From assembly GCF_014637795.1 (NCBI RefSeq), contig NZ_BMFD01000010.1, forward strand, positions 62,001 to 126,000: a DNA stretch of 64,000 bases, read 5' to 3'. Position 1 is the first letter of the stretch; each line of letters starts with the position of its first letter. Shown here piece after piece: positions 43,642 to 52,149 of the stretch. The notes beneath the pieces are model-generated. The model made no database searches, had not been told where the DNA came from, and saw only the letters and a program-made list of their open reading frames with translations. The translations under genes and the position numbers were made by a program. This stretch comes from Belliella aquatica (GTDB taxonomy: Bacteria > Bacteroidota > Bacteroidia > Cytophagales > Cyclobacteriaceae).

Positions 43642-43686
43642 CAAAATTAGAATTTCGCTGAGGACGAAACAGTAATTTTTATCACA
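43642..43686 (-). promoter_or_regulatory. Crp/Fnr-like operator plus -7 element, trxA
   Basis: On the minus strand TGTGA-N6-TTACT (43686-43671) is followed after 21 bp by TAATTTTG (43649-43642). The leader to ATG 43617 is about 21 nt. It has the same geometry as the other three modules of the cluster. Confidence 0.65.
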
Positions 43687-43764
43687 GAAGCTTAAAACGT
43701 GTTAAAATTCCTGACATTAGTGATTATTTGTTTATTTTCGCCCGACACTATTATTTCAAAAACA

Positions 43765-46743
43765 ATGCTTGATTACAAAAAGGTCAATAATCTGACAGGA
43801 TGGCTGGTTGCACTAGTCGCCACTTTAGTTTACGTTTTGACTGTAGAACAGACTGCCAGCTTTTGGGATCCAGGAGAATTTATCGCAGTAGCTTACAAGC
43901 TGCAAGTTCCACACCCTCCGGGAGCGCCCTTTTTCTTGTTGATTTACAAGATGTTCGGGTTTCTCGCTTTAGGAGATGGACTACAAGTTGCCTATTGGAT
44001 GAATGTGGGAAGTGCCCTGTTTTCAGGCTTCACCATTTTGTTTTTATTCTGGTCTATCACCTTGCTTGGAAGGAAACTTTTCAAGATGAAGAAAGGACAA
44101 GAAAGCAAAGGCGAAACCATTAGCTTAATGGGTGCAGGTATTGTAGGCGCCTTGGTTTATACCTTCACTGATAGTTTCTGGTTTTCAGCTGTCGAAGCTG
44201 AAGTGTACGCCATGTCTTCCTTCTTTACCGCCATCGTCATTTGGGCGTTTCTGAAATGGGATGTCATCGAAGATCCAAGGGAAGAAAACAAGTGGTTGAT
44301 TTTTATCGCTTATTTGGTTGGCCTTTCGATCGGTGTCCATTTGCTCAATTTGGTTACGCTGCCTGCATTGGCTTTGATTTATTATTTCAAAAAGTACAAA
44401 AACCCAAATATCAAAGGGGGTGCCATTGCTTTACTTTGCGGTGGAGTTGCCTTGATTATCATCAATAATTTTATCATCCCAGGACTACCAAGTCTCGCTG
44501 GATCGATTGAGATTTTCTTTGTGAACAGCATTGGATTGCCGTTTGGATCAGGGATTGTATTTTTCTCTGCGGTTTTCTTAGGCTCCTTGATTTATGCAAT
44601 TTTATACAGTATCAAAAAAGAGAAAGTCATCCTCAATACCATTTTGCTTTCATTGACTTTTGTATTGATTGGATACAGTTCTTATGCGCTGATTGTCATC
44701 AGAGCAAATCAAGATCCAGTGATTAATGAAAATAATCCAAGCGATATTATCAGTTACGTTTCTTATCTGAAAAGAGAACAATATGGCTACAGACCACTCC
44801 TTCATGGACAGTATTTCACTGCTAAAGTAGAATCTCAAGAAGATGGAGCTCCAATCTATCTGAAAGGAAAAGACAAATACGAGATTGTAGATTACAATAC
44901 TGTCAACAAATACGAAAAGAGTAAAACCACAATTTTACCAAGAATTTACTCCACCCAAGAGAGACACAAGCAAATCTATCGAGCAAAGCTTGGACTGAGT
45001 CCAGGGCAAGAACCGACATTTAGTGACAATATCTATTTTATGATGACCCATCAGTTGGGACACATGTATTGGAGGTATTTTATGTGGAATTTCTCTGGCC
45101 GAGAAAGTGATTACTCCGATGCTCCATGGCTGGGAATCACCGATGCATTCAGCGACAAATTCCCTGACTACATCAAAGAAAATAAAGCGCATAATAACTA
45201 TCTGATGCTTCCTTTAATACTGGGATTGATCGGTATGTTTTTCCAAGCGAAAAAAGACCCAAATTCCTTCTACGTCACCTTGGGTTTGTTCCTGATGATG
45301 GGTGTAGTGCTGGTTCTTTACTTGAATTCTCCGCCTGTTGAACCTAGAGAGCGAGATTATATTTATGTAGGATCCTTTTATGCTTTTGCCATTTGGGTGG
45401 GGTTTGGAGTCTTGGCCTTGTCCCATTGGATTGGCAAACTCAATAAAAACCTCCCAATTGCTGGTATTATTGCCACGTTGATTGCTTTCCCAATTCCTGT
45501 ACTGATGGCAGTACAAAATTGGGATGATCACAATAGACAAGGAAGATATTTCTCTGTAGATTCTGCAAGGAATTTCTTGGCTTCCTGCGAACCCAATGCC
45601 ATTCTCTTCACAGGAGGTGACAATGATACTTTCCCACTTTGGTACGTACAAGCCGTAGAGAATTTCAGAACAGATGTAAGAGTCGTTGTTTTGAGTTATT
45701 TTGATACCGATTGGTATGTAGATCAGATGACTCGTCAAGCATATGAATCTGAAGCTTTGCCTTTCTCTTTGACTTATGAAAACTATAGAAAAGGAACTAA
45801 TGATGTTCTTTATTTATATGAAAGAGAAGGCCTTGAGGCTATCTCAGCTAAGGAATATTTGAGATTACTCAAAAACCAAAGTGATTTACTCAAACTTCAG
45901 GGTTCAAATAAGATAACCATCAACATGGTTCCTGCTAGAAATATTATTTTAGATGTTGATGTAGAAAAAGTCTATAATCAAGGATTGATTCCTGAAGGTA
46001 TGGAAGCTTTGGTAACTGATCAGATGAACCTCAGAGTAAAAGGTGAGTATTTGACAAAAGGGAATATGATGTTGCTTGACTTGATCACTTCCAACAATTG
46101 GGAGAGACCGATTTACTTCAATAACACTTCGCTTGCCACAATCGGATTAGATTTAGAAGAGTACGTGGTGATGGAAGGATTGACTTATAGACTCCTTCCA
46201 GTGAGAAAGCCTCAGAATTTCAGAGCAGAATTAGTCAATGCTGAAAAATCATACAAGCATGTCATGGAAGATTTTGCATTCCGAGGAATGGATAATCCGG
46301 ACAATTATTTTGATGATGAATTCAGAAGATTTACTTCAAATCATAGAAGCGCGTTGAATAGCATCGCTATTGCTCTTCTAGATGAAGATGAAATTGAAAA
46401 AGCTGCAGAAATCTTAAATTTTGGTATCGCCAAGATGCCAAATGAAGCAATTGCCTACGATCTAGCAAGTGGACAATCTGTTCCTCTGCTCTTCGAAGTT
46501 GGTGAAGATGAAAAAGCGCTAGATATCGTTGAGAAAATGACTGTAAAGTCAATTCAACTTCTAGAGTTCTATGCCAAAACAAATCGTGAGTATGATCGTG
46601 AAGCAATGATATCTCTTGAAATGCTTCGCTACTTTGTCCCTCTTCTTGAAGAAAAAGGGTATACTGATTTGGCTGCTGAACTGAAACGAGACCTAGAAAG
46701 ATTCGTGGGAACTTCGGGAGGCAATAGCCTCGACAGAAGGTAA
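43765..46743 (+). CDS. DUF2723-family multispan membrane protein (protein mannosyltransferase-like)
   Basis: The protein has about 992 residues. The DUF2723 signature near the N-terminus is ASFWDPGEFIAVAYKLQVPHPPGAPFFLLIYKMFG. About ten to twelve hydrophobic segments occupy the first half, with a C-terminal soluble part (DVRVVVLSYFDTDWYVDQM; a TPR-like end). The DPGE acid near the first segment resembles the catalytic Asp/Glu loop of GT-C glycosyltransferases such as protein O-mannosyltransferases. It may glycosylate exported proteins or lipids. ATG 43765 replaces an earlier alternative start at GTG/TTG 43699, since MLDYKKVNNLTGW begins the conserved region. Confidence 0.88.
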   Translation: MLDYKKVNNLTGWLVALVATLVYVLTVEQTASFWDPGEFIAVAYKLQVPHPPGAPFFLLIYKMFGFLALGDGLQVAYWMNVGSALFSGFTILFLFWSITLLGRKLFKMKKGQESKGETISLMGAGIVGALVYTFTDSFWFSAVEAEVYAMSSFFTAIVIWAFLKWDVIEDPREENKWLIFIAYLVGLSIGVHLLNLVTLPALALIYYFKKYKNPNIKGGAIALLCGGVALIIINNFIIPGLPSLAGSIEIFFVNSIGLPFGSGIVFFSAVFLGSLIYAILYSIKKEKVILNTILLSLTFVLIGYSSYALIVIRANQDPVINENNPSDIISYVSYLKREQYGYRPLLHGQYFTAKVESQEDGAPIYLKGKDKYEIVDYNTVNKYEKSKTTILPRIYSTQERHKQIYRAKLGLSPGQEPTFSDNIYFMMTHQLGHMYWRYFMWNFSGRESDYSDAPWLGITDAFSDKFPDYIKENKAHNNYLMLPLILGLIGMFFQAKKDPNSFYVTLGLFLMMGVVLVLYLNSPPVEPRERDYIYVGSFYAFAIWVGFGVLALSHWIGKLNKNLPIAGIIATLIAFPIPVLMAVQNWDDHNRQGRYFSVDSARNFLASCEPNAILFTGGDNDTFPLWYVQAVENFRTDVRVVVLSYFDTDWYVDQMTRQAYESEALPFSLTYENYRKGTNDVLYLYEREGLEAISAKEYLRLLKNQSDLLKLQGSNKITINMVPARNIILDVDVEKVYNQGLIPEGMEALVTDQMNLRVKGEYLTKGNMMLLDLITSNNWERPIYFNNTSLATIGLDLEEYVVMEGLTYRLLPVRKPQNFRAELVNAEKSYKHVMEDFAFRGMDNPDNYFDDEFRRFTSNHRSALNSIAIALLDEDEIEKAAEILNFGIAKMPNEAIAYDLASGQSVPLLFEVGEDEKALDIVEKMTVKSIQLLEFYAKTNREYDREAMISLEMLRYFVPLLEEKGYTDLAAELKRDLERFVGTSGGNSLDRR

Positions 46744-46792
46744 TCAGCTAATAAAGAGCTTCATAGCCGAAGCGAATGCTACAATTCAAACG

Positions 46793-46824
46793 AAGAGCTC
46801 CGTGTATAAACATGGAGCTCTTTA
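46793..46824 (+). terminator. Terminator after the DUF2723 gene
   Basis: AAGAGCTCCGTG pairs with CATGGAGCTCTT (one G-T pair) around a TATAAA loop. The T-run after it is short. Confidence 0.65.
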
Positions 46825-46965
46825 CTTTTGATTCGATTAACAAAACGTTGTGACTTAAGTGGACCCCTCGTGGCAAGAATTAACAAATCCCAGAAACTAA
46901 AAAAACATTTCAATCGGCAAGTGAAAAAACTCGGATATTTGAAAAAACTTTTTAATTTTATTTTT

Positions 46966-47601
46966 ATGAAAAAACTATTTTTAGTGATCGCATTTTTGAG
47001 CCTTGGATTTATTTCAAATGCTCAAACAGAAAAAGGGAAGTTCTTATTAGGTGCTGGCACGAGCTTCTCGGTTGGAGAGTCTAATGGCTATATGTCACTT
47101 GGATCTTCTTCCTCCACTATAGTGTTAAGTGATGGCACTACCATAAGAACAAAGAACTCAAGCGTAAATTTTGCTCCAAAAGTTGGTTATTTCTTTATTG
47201 ACAACTTCGCTGCAGGGCTTGATTTTGCTGCTTTTTTTTCGAAAGGAGAGAATGATCAAATAGGAAATACTTCAAAAAACAAAACGAATCAATTCGCAAT
47301 TGGACCATTTGCTAGATACTACTTTTCTGGCAAAAAAATCAAACCATTTTTAGAAGTGAATTCTTTATTTGGAGTAAGAAATCAAGAAAGTGAGGTAGGT
47401 GCAACAACAATCGGGTATAAGTATTCAATTACAAATGTTGGTGGCGGTTTGGGCATGGCAATCTTAATTGGAGAAAGAAGCGCACTAGATATATTAGCTT
47501 CTTATAATTCATTCACCATTAATGAAAATGAAGATAACCCTTTCTCTAGTAAACTTAATAATATAGGTATCAAGGTAGGTTTTACAATATTTTTGAAATA
47601 G
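46966..47601 (+). CDS. Outer-membrane beta-barrel protein (OmpW/OMP_b-brl-like)
   Basis: The protein has 211 residues. The signal peptide MKKLFLVIAFLSLGFISNAQ is followed by eight or so amphipathic strands (KFLLGAGTSFSVG, KVGYFFIDNFAAGLDFAAFF, FAIGPFARYYF, NIGIKVGFTIFLK). The pattern is the small eight-stranded barrel common in Bacteroidota. The frame is open upstream to 46828 without homology; ATG 46966 matches the signal peptide. Function unknown. Confidence 0.82.
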   Translation: MKKLFLVIAFLSLGFISNAQTEKGKFLLGAGTSFSVGESNGYMSLGSSSSTIVLSDGTTIRTKNSSVNFAPKVGYFFIDNFAAGLDFAAFFSKGENDQIGNTSKNKTNQFAIGPFARYYFSGKKIKPFLEVNSLFGVRNQESEVGATTIGYKYSITNVGGGLGMAILIGERSALDILASYNSFTINENEDNPFSSKLNNIGIKVGFTIFLK

Positions 47602-47626
47602 AGAAAAAGCTGATTAAATGATGATT

Positions 47627-48406
47627 TTACCTCTTTTTCTCCAACACATAAAACAAATCTAGTCCTTGATCTGGATGATCTACCAAAAGATAATCTTCAT
47701 GACTGATATCCGTCACGGCATTTCCTTGCTGCTTGTGAAGTTTATTCCTATTCATTCTATTCAGTACTTCATAAGGCCATCTCAAAACTGCAGCAGGCAG
47801 TTTGTGCTGTAAATTGATCACATCAAATCGCATGATTTTATTGACAGATTTACGATTTTCTTCATGATAGCTCCATACTTTATCGTTTCCACCTATTCCC
47901 ATCGCATTCACTTTATCAAAAATCCCCTCACCAAGCTTGATTAATTCCTTTGCTGTATATTCTCTGATATGCCATGGGTTTCGAGATAAAGTATGTCGGA
48001 TATTCGGTGTAGAGATGATTGCTTTTCCTCCAGGTTTAAGCACTCTATAGATTTCTTCTAAAAATAATTTATCATCCTCAATATGCTCGATCACTTGAAA
48101 ACTCACCACCGTATCATAAGTATCAGAAGCAATATTATGAAAAGGTGGAATGACAGCTTGCTGAAATGCTACATTAGGGAATTTTGCTTTCAAAGAAGTA
48201 ATAACTTCTTCGATTTTATCTAATCCGAGGTAAGATTCTACTTTCTCCAACAAAACCTCTACCCCTCGCCCTTCGCCACAACCCACTTCCAATAGATTGC
48301 CACTCACCATGGGTTTAGCAGCAATATACGCTTTGAGGAGTCGTTGATGAATAGGATTATCACTTACCAACTTATCTGATGCAATTTCCGTTGTATAGGT
48401 AGCCAT
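47627..48406 (-). CDS. Class I SAM-dependent methyltransferase
   Basis: The protein has 259 residues. Motif I is LLEVGCGEGRGVEVLL, motif II VESYLGLDKIEE, motif III SDTYDTVVSFQVIEHIEDDKLFLEEIYRVLKPGGKAIISTPN, typical of Methyltransf_11/23. The end (LLVDHPDQGLDLFYVLEKK) resembles methyltransferases found near glycan genes. Substrate unknown. It is divergent from the GWxTD gene; a -7 element lies 22 bp before its ATG. Confidence 0.9.
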   Translation of the reverse strand: MATYTTEIASDKLVSDNPIHQRLLKAYIAAKPMVSGNLLEVGCGEGRGVEVLLEKVESYLGLDKIEEVITSLKAKFPNVAFQQAVIPPFHNIASDTYDTVVSFQVIEHIEDDKLFLEEIYRVLKPGGKAIISTPNIRHTLSRNPWHIREYTAKELIKLGEGIFDKVNAMGIGGNDKVWSYHEENRKSVNKIMRFDVINLQHKLPAAVLRWPYEVLNRMNRNKLHKQQGNAVTDISHEDYLLVDHPDQGLDLFYVLEKKR

Positions 48407-48427
48407 TTAAAATTTTATTAATTTGAG

Positions 48428-48435
48428 CAAAAATA
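48428..48435 (-). promoter_or_regulatory. -7 element for the methyltransferase gene
   Basis: The minus strand reads TATTTTTG, an exact TAnnTTTG match, in the 48-bp divergent spacer. The expected leader is about 18 nt. Confidence 0.45.
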
Positions 48436-48454
48436 AGGTTAATTTTTGAACCAA

Positions 48455-49705
48455 ATGATAACAAAAGCAATCACCAAAAAATTTCCGTTCCTTCTGAGTA
48501 TCTTTTTGCTCAGTGTATTTTCTTCGATAGAAGTAGTAGGACAGCAGACGTTAGAATCTACCAATCAGGCACTTCGGTACTCGAGATATTCAAGACTTTC
48601 CTTGAAAATCATCCCTATTCAAGAAAGCCCAAGGAATTTTATTCTGCAAATACCGATTGAGAAATTAGAAGAAAATGCAGTTTTTTCTGATTACACCTTT
48701 TCATTCACGATTTTATCTTCCTACAATCAACCTTTTACAGATGAAAATCTGACTACTTTAAGTGAGATGGATTTGAAGTTGAATACTCAAAATCATTTCT
48801 ATTTTGAGCAAAGAATCAGGGTTCCTGATGAGCAGCAAGTTGCCATTGCTTTCTTAAAAGTAGTAGATACAAGACAAGGTGATGAATACTATTACCACAT
48901 GGATTTGATCAGTCCTTTTGTACTTGGTCATCCAAATTTTGGCGCATATTTCGGTAACAACATTCCTTTCGATCAGTCATTTTTGATTCAAGAAGAAGCT
49001 TTGCTCTTCAAAACAAAAGGGCCTGTCAGTTTGCATAGTTATTTTTATCCAGCAAGTTTTGAGGCACCATATCCTCCTATGGAGATCAAGCCTTCACCTG
49101 TGCCTCGCGAGATTGAAGTAATCAATGAAGGTGATTTCTTGGCTAATATCCCAAAAGATTTTGAAAAAAAAGGGTATTATTTCATCCAATCAGATACCAA
49201 CTCTACTGAAGGATTGATGATCAAAACAGTCCCGCAAGCATTTCCAAGAGTAGAATCTTGGGAAGAAATGGTAGATATGGTCGTGTATATTTCTACCCGA
49301 AGAGAGCACGAGGCACTTTTGGCGGCTGAAGATAAAAAAATCGCCTTAGATCAATATTGGATAGGTTTGACTAAAAATGAAGAAACTGCCAAGACATTGA
49401 TTCGAGAATATTTCAGACAAATCGAGTTCGCTAATATCCTTTTTACTGACTTCAAAGAAGGCTGGAAAACAGACAAAGGAATGGTCTACACGGTCATGGG
49501 TCCTCCAAATGGTGTCACTTTCAGACAGAATGCAGAAATATGGACTTATGGCGATCTTAACTCAAATTCCAAAATAAACTTTACCTTTGCACGCGTCAAA
49601 AATATTTTGACTCCTAATTATTATACACTCAACCGTTCTAGAGCTTTGCAGCCTGAATGGTTCAAAAGCATTACACTATGGAGAAGCGGAAAGATGGATT
49701 TCTAA
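48455..49705 (+). CDS. GWxTD-domain exported protein
   Basis: The protein has 416 residues with a signal peptide (about 1-30, VVGQQ). The C-terminal domain has WIGLTKNEETAKTLIREYFRQIEFAN followed by EGWKTDKGMVYTVMGPPN, whose GWxTD motif names the family. The domain is widespread in Bacteroidota and its function is unknown. The start is ATG 48455, not the TTG at 48446. The end overlaps the rlmB gene by 28 bp, so the pair is coupled. Confidence 0.9.
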   Translation: MITKAITKKFPFLLSIFLLSVFSSIEVVGQQTLESTNQALRYSRYSRLSLKIIPIQESPRNFILQIPIEKLEENAVFSDYTFSFTILSSYNQPFTDENLTTLSEMDLKLNTQNHFYFEQRIRVPDEQQVAIAFLKVVDTRQGDEYYYHMDLISPFVLGHPNFGAYFGNNIPFDQSFLIQEEALLFKTKGPVSLHSYFYPASFEAPYPPMEIKPSPVPREIEVINEGDFLANIPKDFEKKGYYFIQSDTNSTEGLMIKTVPQAFPRVESWEEMVDMVVYISTRREHEALLAAEDKKIALDQYWIGLTKNEETAKTLIREYFRQIEFANILFTDFKEGWKTDKGMVYTVMGPPNGVTFRQNAEIWTYGDLNSNSKINFTFARVKNILTPNYYTLNRSRALQPEWFKSITLWRSGKMDF

Positions 49706-50451
49706 TTGAGCGTGGCGAACAGGATAAAGATTTTATTTTTGGTACACGAGCGGTAATGGAAGCCATAAATGCTCAAAAAGATATAGATAAAATCCTTGTC
49801 AATAAGGATCTCAACAACGAGATTATCAAAGAATTGCTCTCACTCGCCAAGGAAGAAAAAATTCCTGTGGTCCGTGTACCAGAAGCAAAGCTTAACAGAA
49901 CAACAAGAAAAAATCACCAAGGTGTACTTGCCCATATTTCGGCGATTCAGTATGCTTCTTTAGACAATGTAATTGACGAATGCTTTAGCAAAGGCATTGC
50001 TCCACTTATCTTGGTCTTAGATAGAATCACAGATGTGAGAAACTTTGGTGCCATGGCAAGAACTGCTGACTGTGCTGGCGTTCATGCGATCGTCATTCCT
50101 GAAAAAGGAAGTGCTCAGATCAATTCTGATGCCGTAAAAACTTCAGCAGGAGCCTTGAATTTTCTTCCAGTTTGTAGAGTGAAAAATCTTTACTATACAG
50201 TGAAAGATTTGAAAAAAATGGGTTTGAGCGTAGTAAGTGTAACGGAAAAAACAGAAAGAGCCATGTACGAGGCCGATTTCACCGTTCCTACGGCTTTGGT
50301 ATTAGGATCAGAAGAAGATGGAATCTCTCCAGAGATCATGGGAATCAGTGACGAGTTTGTCAAAATCCCACTTTCAGGAAATATCGAAAGTTTAAACGTA
50401 TCTGTTGCCGCGGGAGTAGTCATCTACGAAGCGATCAGACAGAGGAAATAA
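49678..50451 (+). CDS. rlmB: 23S rRNA (guanosine-2'-O)-methyltransferase, RlmB/SpoU family
   Basis: The protein has about 257 residues. An N-terminal substrate-binding domain (FIFGTRAVMEAI, KNHQGVLAHIS) precedes the SPOUT trefoil-knot domain with the three SpoU motifs: DRITDVRNFGAMARTA, VLGSEEDGISPEI and IPLSGNIESLNVSVAAGV. It methylates the G2251 ribose of 23S rRNA. ATG 49678 overlaps the GWxTD gene; ATG 49657 would add 7 aa. The last 177 bp (50276-50452), encoding motifs 2 and 3, recur at 51929-52105, so the present 3' end may have been supplied by an insertion. Confidence 0.94.
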   Translation: MEKRKDGFLIERGEQDKDFIFGTRAVMEAINAQKDIDKILVNKDLNNEIIKELLSLAKEEKIPVVRVPEAKLNRTTRKNHQGVLAHISAIQYASLDNVIDECFSKGIAPLILVLDRITDVRNFGAMARTADCAGVHAIVIPEKGSAQINSDAVKTSAGALNFLPVCRVKNLYYTVKDLKKMGLSVVSVTEKTERAMYEADFTVPTALVLGSEEDGISPEIMGISDEFVKIPLSGNIESLNVSVAAGVVIYEAIRQRK

Positions 50452-50452
50452 T
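50276..50452 (+). repeat. Direct repeat, copy 1: 3' end of rlmB
   Basis: This 177-bp segment matches 51929-52105 with 3 mismatches (50289, 50292, 50412). All three are synonymous third-codon positions of rlmB. The match begins in the middle of a codon and stops one base past the rlmB stop. Confidence 0.97.
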
Positions 50453-50553
50453 AGATTGAAAACATTTTTTTGAAAAACTAAAAAACAATTCTATAACTAT
50501 TTGCGATTTAATATATATATATGTTTACGGAATAACTTTAAACATATAAAATC

Positions 50554-50808
50554 ATGAAAAAATTAAAGAATTATTGCACCGCATTTTCACTAATGTCAGT
50601 TTTCTTTGCTGCATTGGCCTTCTCCATTATTGAAGCTAATGCTTTTGATGATACAAAACCTCAAACCTGTAGAAGTGAATGTCAAAGAGATCTAGATGGA
50701 GTATGTTCTATTTGGACAGTAGATCCCGAAGGTGAGCCTATTTGGGGTAGTTGCGTTCATTGGAGGAAAAAAGATGGTGGTTCAATTGAGCCTGTGGAAA
50801 TTAATTAA
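50554..50808 (+). CDS. Small Cys-rich exported protein (NVEALA-like)
   Basis: The 84-aa protein has a signal sequence (about 1-30, with SIIEANAFDD at its end, resembling the NVEALA motif of small Bacteroidota secreted proteins). The mature part has four cysteines (39, 43, 51, 67), enough for two disulfides. I recognise no activity. It is first in the cassette bounded by the rlmB repeats, and a terminator separates it from the lipoprotein gene. Confidence 0.72.
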   Translation: MKKLKNYCTAFSLMSVFFAALAFSIIEANAFDDTKPQTCRSECQRDLDGVCSIWTVDPEGEPIWGSCVHWRKKDGGSIEPVEIN

Positions 50809-50819
50809 TTTAGTTATAG

Positions 50820-50851
50820 GCTAGAACAAGTTTTTTGTTCTAGCTTTTTTT
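50820..50851 (+). terminator. Terminator between the two cassette genes
   Basis: GCTAGAACAA pairs with TTGTTCTAGC around a GTTTT loop, followed by seven T residues. It lies 12 bp past the small gene's stop and 24 bp before the lipoprotein ATG, so it could lower expression of the second gene. Confidence 0.85.
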
Positions 50852-50874
50852 CAGCCCAAAAGAATATTTATAAT

Positions 50875-51918
50875 ATGAAAAACTGCATTTTATTCCAATT
50901 TTTGATTTTAATTATTATTACCATTGGATGTGCAAAAAAAGATGAATTCTATCTAGTTGGTCCTATTGAAAAAGTAAATCTTGATAACGTAATATTAAGC
51001 GACACTTTATTTAGCACTGAAATCAATGAATTGTCAGACACCCTTTTTTTACCTACAAGAATTTTTACCGTAGGAGATTATCTCATAATTGTTGAGAGCG
51101 TCTCTGATAATACTATGCATATTTATAATCTCGTTGAAGAGAAATACATTGGCTTATTTGGTAAGAGAGGCGCTGGCCCAGGCGAAACATTTTCTTTATG
51201 GCGATTCCATGTAAAAAATGAAAAAGAGTTTTTAGCTTTAGACACTGAGCTTGCCAAAGTTGTATCTTACAATATAGATACCCTAATTTATAAAAACACA
51301 CACTCAGATGAATTTTTAAATAAAGGTTTGTCATACACGAATGGCATAATATTAAATGGCAATGAATTGACTTATCTTAGTACAACAAGTTCACCGATTG
51401 AGGATCAAGCAAGGTTTTATACTCTTGATTTAGAAAATCAAAGCCTACCTTCACAATTTGGCAGTCTACCTAGATTAAATAAAGACTATCCAAATGTCAA
51501 TCCTTACGACCAAAAACCCACTTTGGAATTTGCTCATCTTGCTCAAGAGAAAAATCGTGTTCTTTTAACTTATGCTTATATTCCATTAATTGAGATTTAT
51601 GATTTAAACAACAAAACAAATCAAGCAATTAGAATTTCAGATAAATTACCTTCTGAAGAATTTTTTATAGCAGCAAAATATTTTACCTCACCAAGCATTG
51701 AAGGTGATAAGATGTACGCTTTGTACTGGGAAGGAGATACTACTTACAAACAAACAACTAATATTATTATGGTTTTTGATATAAATGGAAAGCCTATAAA
51801 AAAATTAATTCTTGACGAAGCTATCTCAATGATGAGTATAAAAGATGACTTATGTTATGGTCTTATAGTTGATAGTGAAAAATCAGAAAATAAAGTGATA
51901 AAATTTAAAATTAACTAA
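50875..51918 (+). CDS. Six-bladed beta-propeller lipoprotein, BF3164-like
   Basis: The protein has 347 residues. The lipobox IITIGC puts the lipidated Cys at 19. The rest is beta-rich with repeated hydrophobic-polar strands and aspartates (IFTVGDYLIIVESVSDNTMHIYNL, FLALDTELAKVVSYN, IIMVFDINGKPIKK), as in BF3164/TolB-like propeller proteins. In other Bacteroidota this family sits beside NVEALA-type small proteins, as here. The gene is visibly richer in A and T than rlmB and yifB, consistent with acquisition. Function unknown. Confidence 0.78.
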   Translation: MKNCILFQFLILIIITIGCAKKDEFYLVGPIEKVNLDNVILSDTLFSTEINELSDTLFLPTRIFTVGDYLIIVESVSDNTMHIYNLVEEKYIGLFGKRGAGPGETFSLWRFHVKNEKEFLALDTELAKVVSYNIDTLIYKNTHSDEFLNKGLSYTNGIILNGNELTYLSTTSSPIEDQARFYTLDLENQSLPSQFGSLPRLNKDYPNVNPYDQKPTLEFAHLAQEKNRVLLTYAYIPLIEIYDLNNKTNQAIRISDKLPSEEFFIAAKYFTSPSIEGDKMYALYWEGDTTYKQTTNIIMVFDINGKPIKKLILDEAISMMSIKDDLCYGLIVDSEKSENKVIKFKIN

Positions 51919-51928
51919 ACTCTGTAAA

Positions 51929-52105
51929 ATTTCACCGTTCCAACAGCTTTGGTATTAGGATCAGAAGAAGATGGAATCTCTCCAGAGATCATGGGAATCA
52001 GTGACGAGTTTGTCAAAATCCCACTTTCAGGAAATATCGAAAGTTTAAACGTATCTGTTGCCGCAGGAGTAGTCATCTACGAAGCGATCAGACAGAGGAA
52101 ATAAT
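51929..52105 (+). pseudogene. Displaced 3' fragment of rlmB (direct repeat, copy 2)
   Basis: The fragment is 174 of 177 positions identical to the rlmB 3' end, carries its last 57 codons and stop, and has no start codon of its own. The long terminator right after it (52103-52140) suggests this was the original end of rlmB, and that copy 1 came with the inserted cassette. Confidence 0.93.
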
Positions 52106-52140
52106 CAAAAAAGGCGGTTTAAAAACCGTCTTTTTTGATT
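52103..52140. terminator. Bidirectional terminator shared by rlmB (original) and yifB
   Basis: An 18-bp stem (AATCAAAAAAGG...) with A and T flanks lies between the rlmB remnant and the yifB stop at 52150 and would work in both directions. Confidence 0.88.
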
Positions 52141-52149
52141 CACCTATTT

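Noticed and set aside
51929-52105. Second rlmB segment as an independent gene
   Set aside because: It has no start codon and only the last third of the SPOUT domain; it is a displaced 3' end.
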